Assembly: GCA_001816835.1 (NCBI GenBank)
Contig: MHDB01000041.1
Span: forward strand, 1 to 28,878
Reading direction: 5' to 3'
DNA length: 28,878 bases
DNA from: Candidatus Woykebacteria bacterium RIFCSPLOWO2_01_FULL_43_14
GTDB taxonomy: Bacteria; Patescibacteriota; Microgenomatia; Woykebacterales; 2-01-FULL-43-14
Part shown: positions 14,610-22,326 of the stretch, one piece after another
How positions within the stretch are numbered: position 1 is the first letter of the stretch
Layout of the letters: each line of letters starts with the position of its first letter
The notes under the pieces: model-generated
Databases searched by the model: none
Told to the model about the DNA's origin: nothing
What the model saw: the letters and a program-made list of their open reading frames with translations, nothing else
Translations under genes and position numbers: made by a program

Positions 14610-14690
14610 CATCCGTAGCTTCGGTACTAGGTTTGAGCCCCGTTACATTGTCCGCGCAAAATTCTTAAACCAGTAAGCTGTTACGCACTT

Positions 14691-14725
<35 letters not shown>

Positions 14726-15337
14726 GTGTCTATAGAACTTCACTTCGTTTTACACTTAACCTAGATTTAGGGACCTTAGCTGACGATCTGGGTTGTTTCC
14801 CTTTAGAACCATGACGCTTAGCCGCCACGTTCTGACTCCCCCGCAAAACTACCACGTATTCGGAGTTTGGTTAGAGGCAAGACCTTGCGGCCCTGCGGCT
14901 CCATCCAGTAGCTCTACCCCATGATAGATAAACGGAAGGCTATACCTCTATATATTTCGGGGAGAACCAGCTATTTCCAGGTTCGATTGGCATATCACCT
15001 CTAAACACAAGTCATCCCAAGTCATTGCAACGACAACGGGTGCGGGCCTCCCCCAGGTTTTACCCTAGGTTCACCCTGCTCATGCTTAGCTCACCTGGTT
15101 TCGGGTCTATACCAAACTGCTTAGGTCGCCCAGTTAGGGCTCGCTTTCACTACGCCTCCGCTCTGTAAAGAGCTTAAACTTGCAGTTTACGGTATAACTC
15201 GCCGGTTCATTCTTCAATAGGCACGCCATCACACTGGTTAGGAACGAGGATCCTTGCGGACCCAACGTAGTCCTATCCTTAGTGCTCTGACTGCTAATAG
15301 CATATGGTTTCAGGTACTATTTCATTCCGTTAACAAC

Positions 15338-15380
<43 letters not shown>

Positions 15381-15568
15381 GTTGCTTTGTATTTAGCCTT
15401 AGAGCATGGTCGCCCCAGATTCCCTCAAGATACCACGTGTCCCGAGGTACTCAGGTACTCTGCCTCACTTTACTCAAGTTTCGTATACGGGATTTTCACC
15501 CTCTATGATCCGCTATTCCAAGCAGTTCTACTACCTTTTCAAGTGATTACGCAAAGCCCTACAACACC

Positions 15569-15710
15569 CTCACGCACAGCGCGAGAAGTTCCAATTTACA
15601 ATTTACAATTTACAATTAAATATCAATGAAACAATTTTTTAAAACTGAGATATTGAAAATTCAATGAAAATTGAGAATTGATCCTTGAAAATTCTTGTGC
15701 TGCACACAAG
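15569..15710 (-). repeat. 23S insertion repeat, copy R3 (domain I)
   Basis: This 142-nt copy has the same orientation, at about E. coli position 280. Its first hairpin carries one change (CTCACG instead of CTCGCG on the plus strand) which in the rRNA becomes a G-U pair, so the stem is kept. The flanks ACCC and GGGT continue the stem into the rRNA. Confidence 0.85.
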
Positions 15711-16054
15711 GGTTTAGGCTGTTCCGCGTTCGATCGCCTCTACTAACGGAATCTCAAATTGATTTCTTTTCCACTGGTTACTTAGATGTTTCAGTTCGCC
15801 AGGTTCCCTCCAAGCAGCTATTTATTCACTGCTTGGTGACCGCCAAAGGCGGCCGGGTTTCCCCATTCGGACATGACCGGATTAACGCTTGTTGGCAGCT
15901 ACTCGGTCAGTTTCGTCGCCTGCTACGTCCTTCTTAGGCAAAGCAACCCAAGGCATCCACCATATGCATGAGTAGATTTTTGTTTTTCTCGTTTTCACGA
16001 GATGTCTATGTATATTAAAATATTAACGACTCGTCACCTGACGAATCGGCCTTT

Positions 16055-16080
16055 ACACTTCTTATCCACTTTTCAAAGAG
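16055..16080 (-). other. 5' half of the 23S processing stem
   Basis: This 26-nt segment about 70 nt upstream of the mature 23S 5' end pairs with 10288-10312 downstream of 23S, with one bulge. It lies after tRNA-Ala, so the tRNA is outside the stem. Confidence 0.8.
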
Positions 16081-16296
16081 CATATCTAGCTCATACAAGC
16101 TAGTCACTGGCTTCTAGATTCCTAAAAACCAAGAACTAACTTTTGAATCCTTTCACCCTACTCTAAAGCTTCGGGTGACACCCTTCTTCGCCCTTACCTA
16201 AGTCATATAACCCTACACGTCTACTATGTGGACGAAGTCCACCCGTCGTCAGAACTCTGGGTGGCCTAGGCCGCCCGAAGCCCGCAGGGCGAAGGG

Positions 16297-16372
16297 TGGT
16301 GGACCGTGCGGGATTCAAACCCACGACCTTTCGGATGCAAACCGAACGCTCTATCAACTGAGCTAACGGCCC
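16297..16372 (-). tRNA. tRNA-Ala(TGC)
   Basis: A full cloverleaf: acceptor GGGCCGT with ACGGTCC, D-arm GCTC/GAGC, anticodon stem TTCGG/CCGAA with loop TTTGCAT (anticodon TGC) and T-arm GTGGG/CCCGC. The CCA is encoded. It is the first gene of the tRNA-Ala-23S-5S unit. Downstream, before 23S, lie several GC-rich hairpins (for example GGGTGGCC-TA-GGCCGCCC near 16260-16277). Confidence 0.97.
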
Positions 16373-16549
16373 CTGCCTACTAAGACCTTCATGTTGGCTA
16401 AACCAAACAAAAGATTTATCAAACCATAATATTAAATTAACTTAGTGAAGGGAAAATAAAAGGAGGAAAATGATAATACCGTAAAATGAATCTAGAATTA
16501 GTGAATTCCTTCTATATCCCCTTAATCTGGCTAAAACCATGTGTAATAC

Positions 16550-16578
16550 TTTATAACACTTTGCCCAAATCTAGTCAA
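16550..16578 (-). promoter_or_regulatory. Promoter of the tRNA-Ala-23S-5S unit
   Basis: On the minus strand: TTGACT (16573-16578), exactly 17 nt, then TATAAA (16550-16555) with an extended TG. The start is near 16543, about 170 nt before tRNA-Ala. It overlaps nothing and lies just after the end of the PH-domain gene. Confidence 0.7.
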
Positions 16579-16586
16579 GCGGTAAT

Positions 16587-17042
16587 TCAACCAATCGGAA
16601 TATCACGAGGAGGCTCATGTCGGGGTGTTTTATGGAGTTGTTGATAAATAATATTCTTAGCCTCAAAAGGATTGGGCACCCACTCCAGTATCACCTCGCT
16701 GTCATCAGTTCCAGCTGTATCCAGCACAATGGTCCCAGTGTGCAACACCAGTCTACCTAGTACGCCCTGCTCAACGCTAACATCAGTGACTTTCGAATAA
16801 TCAGCGCTGACCGTGGATTGGCCAATAAGGCCTTTTTTCAAAATTACCCTTTTGTCAGTGACGATATACATCAACGTCATTTTTCGGTAGATTGCTTTAG
16901 CAATTATTAGCAAACCATACAAAAGTACGGGTATTAGTATGACTCCTACAATCATGTCAAAAATAAATTGGGTGTTGGAGTAACCGAAAACGTGGATAAC
17001 TCTTTCGCTGGGCGCGATGAACTTGTCGTACTTATTAGCCAT
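16587..17042 (-). CDS. Membrane-anchored PH-domain protein (YdbS-like, bPH)
   Basis: The protein has 151 residues from the ATG at 17042. The frame is open to 17078, but a near-perfect promoter (17050-17078) lies there and puts transcription start at the ATG, so the short form is right. The N-terminal segment (YDKFIAPSERVIHV) is followed by a long hydrophobic hairpin (about 26-53, MIVGVILIPVLLYGLLIIA), then a bacterial PH domain (YIVTDKRVILKKGLIGQ, GTIVLDTAGTDDSEVILEWVPNP). Such proteins sit in the cytoplasmic membrane; their ligands are mostly unknown. It lies between tRNA-Ile and tRNA-Ala, inside what would be the 16S-23S spacer in a classical operon. Confidence 0.85.
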   Translation of the reverse strand: MANKYDKFIAPSERVIHVFGYSNTQFIFDMIVGVILIPVLLYGLLIIAKAIYRKMTLMYIVTDKRVILKKGLIGQSTVSADYSKVTDVSVEQGVLGRLVLHTGTIVLDTAGTDDSEVILEWVPNPFEAKNIIYQQLHKTPRHEPPRDIPIG

Positions 17043-17049
17043 TAAAACA

Positions 17050-17078
17050 ATAATATGGGAGCTTGTAGAGTGTGTCAA
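17050..17078 (-). promoter_or_regulatory. Leaderless promoter of the PH-domain gene
   Basis: TTGACA (17073-17078), 17 nt, TATTAT (17050-17055), then seven bases to the ATG at 17042. It is the best consensus promoter in the window and starts between tRNA-Ile and the gene. Confidence 0.8.
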
Positions 17079-17105
17079 CTTTGTGCTATCGGAAAGTGTT
17101 GGCGA

Positions 17106-17180
17106 TGGTGGGTGGAGAAGGATTCGAACCTTCGACCCCTACATTATCAGTGTAGTGCGCTACCACTGCGCCATCCACCC
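17106..17180 (-). tRNA. tRNA-Ile(GAT)
   Basis: Cloverleaf: acceptor GGGTGGA/TCCACCC, D-arm GCGC/GCGC, anticodon stem CTACA/TGTAG with loop CTGATAA (anticodon GAT) and T-arm GAAGG/CCTTC. The CCA is encoded. tRNA-Ile and tRNA-Ala are the classical 16S-23S spacer tRNAs; here a protein gene separates them. A possible -10 TAATAT lies about 30 nt upstream. Confidence 0.97.
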
Positions 17181-17250
17181 AAAAAAGAATGCTCTTAAAA
17201 TTCGACTTCCCAATATTATCATAAAAAATTCATAAACGGAAGGAAAAGTA

Positions 17251-17272
17251 AGGGAGTGCTCAAGCACCCCCT
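17251..17272 (-). terminator. Terminator of the GNAT gene
   Basis: The 9-bp stem AGGGAGTGC/GCACCCCCT with one G-U pair and loop TCAA is followed on the minus strand by TACTTTTCC. It separates the GNAT unit from tRNA-Ile. Confidence 0.6.
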
Positions 17273-17285
17273 GAAATAGCAACCT

Positions 17286-17879
17286 CTACCAGACATCACG
17301 CCCAAAATAAATTGGTTCTTCGCGAAATAAAGTCTCCGCTCTACGTCCTTTCTCTGAAATAAAAAGCATCAACAAAACTTCATCTAAAGGCTGTCCGTTC
17401 TCGGTCTCAGTGGTCGGGATTATACGACCTTCTTTGATTGGAACCCAGCCAAAGCGAGAATACCAACCCACTAATTCAGGCCTGCAAGTAGCAATTGCCA
17501 CATCTGCCCGAGGTCTAGTCAAAATATGGTCAGTCGCTTTCATAACCAAATCAGAAGCAACACCACTATGGCGAAATGCGGGCAAAGTGTAAACTCCCCC
17601 TAGACCAAGCACCCGAAAAGTCTCACCACAGTGCATTAAGTCCCGCTGCAACACCGCCCCGTGGCTAATAACTATTTTTGCAGACTTACTTGACCCATCA
17701 CGAGTAAAGTCCGTAGCTATAAAATGGAGCGGGTAGAACTCGCCTGGGCAAATCCAAGTCCTGTCAAGGTTAACACCTTCAAAACCTTCCGGCCAGATAA
17801 ACCTCATGGCTGTCAATATTTGCCACTTAAGTACTGGACTCATCTCCGTTCTGGTAAAATTCTGAACTTGATAACCCAT
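17286..17879 (-). CDS. GNAT-family N-acetyltransferase
   Basis: This 197-residue protein is a GNAT transferase using acetyl-CoA. The core is VLGLGGVYTLPAFRHSGVASDLV (about residues 90-112), where RHSGVAS is the pyrophosphate-binding loop (R/Q-x-x-G-x-G/A pattern), followed by ADVAIATCRPELVGWYSRFGWVPI, the usual strand-helix-strand ending in YxxxGW. The N-terminal part and substrate are not recognisable. It has a strong AAGGGAG before the ATG, its own promoter (17900-17928) and its own terminator. It is one of four protein genes lying between the 16S and 23S genes. Confidence 0.85.
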   Translation of the reverse strand: MGYQVQNFTRTEMSPVLKWQILTAMRFIWPEGFEGVNLDRTWICPGEFYPLHFIATDFTRDGSSKSAKIVISHGAVLQRDLMHCGETFRVLGLGGVYTLPAFRHSGVASDLVMKATDHILTRPRADVAIATCRPELVGWYSRFGWVPIKEGRIIPTTETENGQPLDEVLLMLFISEKGRRAETLFREEPIYFGRDVW

Positions 17880-17899
17880 GCTGGTCTCCCTTGGCGAGA

Positions 17900-17928
17900 A
17901 GTATACACTAGAAGGGCAATTTAGCCAA
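17900..17928 (-). promoter_or_regulatory. Promoter of the GNAT gene
   Basis: On the minus strand TTGGCT (17923-17928), 17 nt and TATACT (17900-17905). The -35 overlaps the T-tract of the preceding terminator. Confidence 0.55.
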
Positions 17929-17956
17929 AAAGAAGACTAGCTTGAATGCTAGTCTT
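17927..17956 (-). terminator. Terminator of the 17979-18715 unit
   Basis: A perfect 9-bp stem AAGACTAGC/GCTAGTCTT (17933-17941 with 17948-17956) is followed on the minus strand by CTTTTTGG. Confidence 0.75.
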
Positions 17957-17978
17957 TACTTGGATTACTCGCATGAGA

Positions 17979-18305
17979 TTACGCCTTTTCGCCTTCACTG
18001 TGCGACTTGAGTAAACCAAGAAACTCTAGATAACTTTCAGGATAATTATGAGCAAAGCGTTCCATAAGGGCTACCGCTTCCTCGACAGAAGCAAACTCGA
18101 CTGAACCACAATCCCGATCGCCCGACCTCTGACTTGAACGAGGTGTGACAACTTCCGGAGAAACCCTCAATATAAGAGTGACTTTGGATCCTACCCTGGT
18201 AACCGCTGGGAAAAGTTTTATCAGACTGTTCTCAAAAACAAGTTGGGTGAACCCATCAGCATCTCTAAGTGTGTGCCACTCAAGGTAGCTTAGAACAGTT
18301 CTCAT
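17979..18305 (-). CDS. Small protein of unknown function
   Basis: This is a soluble 108-residue protein, beta strands first (SLIKLFPAVTRVGSKVTLILRV), then a helical end (VEEAVALMERFAHNYPESYLEFLGLL). No family is recognised. The ATG is preceded by AAAGGAGG at rather long spacing. It lies 41 nt after the 18347-18715 gene and ahead of a terminator, so the two probably form one unit. Confidence 0.55.
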   Translation of the reverse strand: MRTVLSYLEWHTLRDADGFTQLVFENSLIKLFPAVTRVGSKVTLILRVSPEVVTPRSSQRSGDRDCGSVEFASVEEAVALMERFAHNYPESYLEFLGLLKSHSEGEKA

Positions 18306-18346
18306 GTTCTATCACAACCTCCTTTAAACTCCCAAACTACACTGAT

Positions 18347-18715
18347 TTATGCTAATAATTGTCTCATTCCCATTTCTATCAACAGTCGATGGTTTTCCTG
18401 AGTAAGGTGAACTACCGTCCCACACTCAGAACAAAAACTCATCATATCCTTATTGACTCTTCCTCCCACCTCCTGGGTAAACCTCACGTCTTCTTGGAAC
18501 TGATTGGCTACAAGACCAGCATCCAGCATACCAAGACAGATCTCATTAAAGTAAACCCAAGTTTCTTCTCTGTCAGGGGAAGGTTTGCATCTTGGGCACT
18601 GGCACCTAACCCAACTAACAAATAAGCATCTCGAAGCCATTAATGCGCCCCTTCTAAACCGGTCTTGGTTTCTTACTTCAAAACGAAGGTCAGCGGTTAC
18701 CAGCTGTTGAGCCAT
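18347..18715 (-). CDS. Small zinc-ribbon-like protein, unknown
   Basis: The protein is about 122 residues from the ATG at 18715 (a TTG precedes it), behind AAGGGAG. Two Cys knuckles, CQCPRC (about 39-44) and CSECG (about 95-99), would bind zinc in a ribbon fold. The region between them is helical (FNEICLGMLDAGLVANQF). The partner or target is unknown. A promoter lies at 18746-18774, immediately after the 16S terminator. Confidence 0.6.
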   Translation of the reverse strand: MAQQLVTADLRFEVRNQDRFRRGALMASRCLFVSWVRCQCPRCKPSPDREETWVYFNEICLGMLDAGLVANQFQEDVRFTQEVGGRVNKDMMSFCSECGTVVHLTQENHRLLIEMGMRQLLA

Positions 18716-18745
18716 CAACTCTCCCTTACCTCACAGAATATCCGC

Positions 18746-18774
18746 ATACTACTACAGGATAGTTAAAATTGCAA
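18746..18774 (-). promoter_or_regulatory. Promoter of the 17979-18715 unit
   Basis: On the minus strand TTGCAA (18769-18774), 17 nt and TAGTAT (18746-18751). It begins two bases beyond the T-tract of the 16S terminator. Confidence 0.55.
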
Positions 18775-18775
18775 C

Positions 18776-18798
18776 AAAAAAGCCCGCGTTAAGCGGAC
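18776..18798 (-). terminator. Terminator of the 16S rRNA gene
   Basis: On the minus strand the stem GTCCGC/GCGGGC, with one G-U pair, is followed by six T residues. It lies directly after the 16S processing stem and shows that 16S is a transcription unit of its own. Confidence 0.75.
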
Positions 18799-18804
18799 CC
18801 TTTT

Positions 18805-18847
18805 GTTTTTTGACTTCTGAAAAGATGGTAGAAAATACCTTGACGTC
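18805..18847 (-). other. 3' half of the 16S processing stem
   Basis: The segment is complementary over about 40 nt, with a few mismatches, to 21469-21510 upstream of 16S. The central 17 bp (core CTACCATCTTTTCAG) are perfect. It would form the RNase III stem that releases 16S. Confidence 0.8.
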
Positions 18848-19196
18848 GTTTTTGTTTCCCTCCATAGCTTTACGCGACGGAGGGCTGACCTTGGTCGCTA
18901 CTGTGAGGCGCGACCCATGGCCCTGTACCTTCCGGTACAGTGCGGATACTCCTTAGAAAGGAGGTGATCCATCCCCAGATTCCCCTAGGGATACCTTGTT
19001 ACGACTTAGCGCTCATCGCCGATTTCGCCTTCGACAGCGTCCTCCTTGCGGTTAGACAACCGTCTTCGGGCGCCCCCGACTTTGCTCACTTGACGGATTG
19101 GGATAATTTAAGGTTATTTCCCGTTCCCACCCGACGAGCCGATTTCCGGCATCGGGCGAGCCCCAGATGTTTAAATCCAGGTAGACTCCTTCCCAG

Positions 19197-19690
19197 CTGA
19201 AGTTAGATGTTTGAAATTAGAAAATAGATTTGGAATTTAGATTTTGGAGGTTGGATAGCTCTTCCAATTTTGCAATAGTTTTGTGAGTTGCTTACCTACA
19301 ATATCATATCGGTTCAGTAAATTCTCACAGAATTCTGGTCTCCAAAAACCTAAGTCTTTGGCAAAACTGATATGTACAACCATCTCATTACATGATCCAA
19401 TAGATGTCAAAAGATATCTTTTGAACTCTTTTTCAAAAAGTCTTTTAGCATATCCTTCAGCAATATTTGCTGGTATTGACTTTGATGCTCTTCGCATCTG
19501 ATCAACTAAGTCATACTTTTCGCTATTAGGCAGTCTTAGAATCGACTTATTAATCTCTAACGCTAAACCATACGACTCTTGATATACCTTCAAGTCTTTA
19601 AAACTCTGGATCATCAACTAAATTGTACTCTACCAATTTCAAACTTCCAGTTTCTTTATCCATCTTCAAAACTCAAACATCTAACCTCAG
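19197..19690 (-). repeat. Nested segment bounded by an 18-nt inverted repeat
   Basis: CTGAAGTTAGATGTTTGA (19197-19214) and TCAAACATCTAACCTCAG (19673-19690) are inverted copies with one mismatch. The segment between carries the four-helix-bundle ORF. The design, an ORF of this family on a terminal stem, is that of the intervening sequences of 23S rRNA in Leptospira and Coxiella, here sitting inside another insertion in 16S. It could instead be a peripheral stem-loop of the outer intron. Confidence 0.7.
19237..19614 (-). CDS. Four-helix-bundle protein (S23 / 23S IVS family)
   Basis: The protein is about 125 residues from the ATG at 19614 (TTG precedes; no clear ribosome site). Signatures: SFKDLKVYQESYGLALEI at the start, then LVDQMRRASKSIPANIAEGYAK and KRYLLTSIGSCNEMVVHI, all typical of the S23 ribosomal/IVS protein family (TIGR02436-type). 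These proteins form pentameric four-helix bundles and are often encoded in rRNA intervening sequences; their role is unresolved. Here the gene is in the sense strand of an insertion in 16S rather than 23S. Confidence 0.88.
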   Translation of the reverse strand: MIQSFKDLKVYQESYGLALEINKSILRLPNSEKYDLVDQMRRASKSIPANIAEGYAKRLFEKEFKRYLLTSIGSCNEMVVHISFAKDLGFWRPEFCENLLNRYDIVGKQLTKLLQNWKSYPTSKI

Positions 19691-20317
19691 TGGTACTATG
19701 AATCTGCTGACTTCCTACTAAGTAATTACCTCTACCTTAATAGGATCTCCTTGGGTTACATAAACAACTTTTCCTGTCATTCCACTAAAACTTTTTACTA
19801 ATCGCTAAGTTTCTCTCAAACCGCCCGGTTGAGATCGCTTATTAGAAAGTCTCATTTTGCGTGGACTAACATTTGCCTCAGGCCCTCCAGCACTTCTGTT
19901 ACCAGAAAGTGCCTGCCATGTTTTTTTGGCTAGTCCGACGTTACATCGGACATTGGATTTTAACCAATTAGCTATTTATGCTGCCAAGCGCGCTTTTATT
20001 TGCGGTGTGTACAAGACCCGAGAACGTATTCACCGCGGCCTGCTGATCCGCGATTACTAGCAATTCCGACTTCATGCAGGCAGGTTGCAGCCTGCAATCT
20101 GAACTGAGGACCGTTTTAAGGGATTGGCTTAGCATCGCTGCTTTGCATCCCGTTGTTCCAGTCCATTGTAGGGTGTGTGTAGCCCAGGGTATAAGGGCTA
20201 TGATGACTTGACATCGTCCCCGCCTTCCTCCCCGTTATACGGGGCAGTTTCATTAGAGTGATACAACTAATGATAGGGGTTGCGCTCGTTGAGCCACTTA
20301 AGGCGACGCCTCACGGT

Positions 20318-20349
<32 letters not shown>

Positions 20350-20480
20350 ATGCTCCCTTGCGGGTCGTCACCCTTTCGGGTTCCTACCACATACATGTCA
20401 AACCCTGGTAAGGTTCTTCGCTTTGTATCGAATTAAACCACACGCTCCACTGCTTGTGCGGGTCCCCGTCAATTCCTTTA

Positions 20481-20513
<33 letters not shown>

Positions 20514-21327
20514 GATGCTTAACGCGTTAGCTTACGACACTGACAGGGTCAAACTGCCAATATCTAGCATCCATCGTTTACGGCGTGGACTACACGGGTA
20601 TCTAATCCGTTTTGCTCCCCACGCTTTCGTGCCTCAGCGTTAGAACTATGCCAGGTTGCTGCCTTCGCCTTTGGTGTTCCAACTGATATCAACGCATTTC
20701 ACTGCTCCACCAGTTGTTCCGCAACCCCCTCATAGCCTCTACCCTGATAGTATCATTGCCTACTCTCCAGTTAAGCTGGAGGATTGAAGCAACGACTCAT
20801 CAAGGAGCCTACGCAACTCTTTACGCCCAGTAATTCCGGATAACGCTTGCCGCCTACGTATCACCGAGGCTTCTGGCACGTAGTTAGCAGCGGCTTATTC
20901 GTAAGGTACAGTCAGTCCCGCTAAGCGGGAGTTTATTCCCTTACAAAAGGAGTTTACGACCCGAAGGCCTTCGTCCTCCACGCGGCGTCGCGTCGTCAGA
21001 CTTTCGTCCATTGCGAACTATTCCCGGTTGCTGCCACCCGTAGGTGTATGGGCCGTGTCTCAGTCCCATTGTGGCTGACCATCCTCTCAGACCAGCTACC
21101 CGTCGTAGCCTTGGTAGGCCATTACCCTACCAACTAGCTGATGGGACGCAGGCTCATCCTTTAGCGCACAGTTACGTGCTTTGGTTACAAACCTCTCGGT
21201 TTGAAACATTATGCGGTATTACCCCGCCTTTCGGCGAGCTATTCCCCACTTAAGGGTAGATTCCTACGCGTTACTCACCCGTCCGCCGGTTGTCGCCTTG
21301 CGGCGACCCCCTTGACTTGCATGCCTA

Positions 21328-21369
<42 letters not shown>

Positions 21370-21468
21370 TCGAAAAAATTGCACTGCAATTTAAGAATTT
21401 ATTAGCTCAATAGAAGCTGGTAAATTGCTTTACCGTTATCTAAATTACTTTGTTTAAACTTAATAATT

Positions 21469-21510
21469 GACGTTTTGGTATTTCTACCATCTTTTCAGTT
21501 GTCAAAGAAC
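21469..21510 (-). other. 5' half of the 16S processing stem
   Basis: It pairs with 18805-18847 downstream of 16S (see that entry). It lies about 90 nt before the mature 5' end. Confidence 0.8.
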
Positions 21511-21687
21511 GTGTCGCTTCATCGACTTTATTAACACTGTTTAAGAAGCGTAAAACCGAAGATATCCAAACTCTTCGGTTGTAAAAGAACAAACAATCTC
21601 TATATAATCTGTAATATTGTTTAGGAAAGGTTTTCATCCGGGTTTCCAGCCCAGAACTAAGCAGCCATTTAGACTGTTAGTGAGCGT

Positions 21688-21716
21688 ATCTTAAACCAAA
21701 AACCCCTACTTGTCAA
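21688..21716 (-). promoter_or_regulatory. 16S rRNA promoter
   Basis: TTGACA (21711-21716), exactly 17 nt, then TAAGAT (21688-21693) on the minus strand. The start is near 21681, about 300 nt before 16S. It begins ten bases after the stop codon of the membrane-protein gene. Confidence 0.75.
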
Positions 21717-21725
21717 CTGCCGTTC

Positions 21726-22205
21726 TTAAGACTTTTTCGCTCGTCTCCTTGGGAGATATTTCTGTTTCAAAAGTTGGGTTTGGTAAGACTTTTCAAGAAG
21801 GGGAAGTTTTCGCAAATATTCATAGGCCAATCTCCCTCCCCAAATTAGAAAGCTTATTATAGCAAGGATAAAAACTATTCTTGAGGAAAGTAATTTGGCA
21901 TTTTCAAAACGCATGAACAGAAGGATTAGTCCTGTCAAACCAAAAGAGAAGAGATAAACTAGTAGCCTATTAAGAAAATGGAATTTAGGCGGGTTTACTA
22001 TTTTAAATCTCCTTCTCCAGAAAGAAATGAACACTGATCCTACTAGAAATAAACTAAAAAGGATTACAAACTGGGAGTAATACCTAAAACTCGAGCCTGC
22101 ATTGGGCGCTAGAATATAATTCAGGTCAACGAGTTTAGGCCAATCAACTTCCCAAGCACCTGGTCTTAGAGGCAACCAACTTAGATTTATCTTCAATTTG
22201 TTCAT
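21726..22205 (-). CDS. Multi-pass membrane protein of unknown function
   Basis: This 159-residue protein has about three membrane spans: YSQFVILFSLFLVGSVFISF (about 43-62), LLVYLFSFGLTGLILLFM and RIVFILAIISFLIWGGRL. The N-terminus is probably outside or periplasm-like and the C-terminus is strongly basic (KQKYLPRRRAKKS). No family is recognised. TAATAT (22212-22217) ends six bases before the ATG, implying a leaderless mRNA. It is followed directly by the 16S promoter, with no clear terminator between. Confidence 0.6.
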   Translation of the reverse strand: MNKLKINLSWLPLRPGAWEVDWPKLVDLNYILAPNAGSSFRYYSQFVILFSLFLVGSVFISFWRRRFKIVNPPKFHFLNRLLVYLFSFGLTGLILLFMRFENAKLLSSRIVFILAIISFLIWGGRLAYEYLRKLPLLEKSYQTQLLKQKYLPRRRAKKS

Positions 22206-22229
22206 AGTTCCATATTAACCACAAATTTT

Positions 22230-22326
22230 CAATTTACAGTTTACAATTTTCATTGAAGTTGCAATGTCACAATTAAGCATTACAGTATTGAAAATTGATT
22301 GGAAATTAAAAATTAGAAATTGAGAA
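22230..22326. repeat. AT-rich palindromic repeat related to R1-R3
   Basis: This intergenic stretch starts CAATTTACAGTTTACAATTT and ends GAAATTGAGAATT, the same building blocks, order and spacing as the interior of the three 23S repeats, but without their terminal GC hairpins. It lies between mnmA and the membrane-protein gene and touches the mnmA stop codon. Confidence 0.55.

Larger units (their letters stand above)
19097..20001 (-). mobile_element. Intron-like insertion at the 16S decoding site
   Basis: The 905-nt insertion lies between E. coli positions about 1402 and 1403. The universal flanks leave no freedom in placing the joint: the upstream exon ends CACACCGC, the insertion starts AAATAAAAGC and ends TATCCCAAT, and the exon resumes CCGTCA. 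These ends do not show the U and G of group I introns or the GTGYG of group II. A possible P7-like pair is AGACT with AGTCT (minus strand, about 19848 and 19182). The motifs of the three 23S introns are absent. The class is unassigned; without the nested segment it is 411 nt. Confidence 0.75.
21378..21725 (-). other. 16S leader region
   Basis: The 348-nt gap between the 21726 gene and 16S has no ORF of note. In order of transcription it holds the promoter (21688-21716), a hairpin AACCGAAGA/TCTTCGGTT (21554-21580), two copies of GTTGTMAAAGAAC (near 21498 and 21578), the 5' processing stem (21469-21510), a hairpin GGTAAA/TTTACC (near 21419-21434) and a palindrome AAATTGCA-C-TGCAATTT (21376-21392) right at the 16S 5' end. 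Confidence 0.65.

Noticed and set aside
16163..16357. 64-codon ORF antiparallel to no gene but covering tRNA-Ala
   Set aside because: It reads through tRNA-Ala and the structured spacer to 23S; not a protein.
19097..20001. Calling the 16S insertion a group II intron because of the CCCGATGCCGGAAATCGGC hairpin near its 3' end
   Set aside because: The hairpin lacks the AGC triad and geometry of domain V, the 5' end is not GTGYG and no reverse transcriptase is present.
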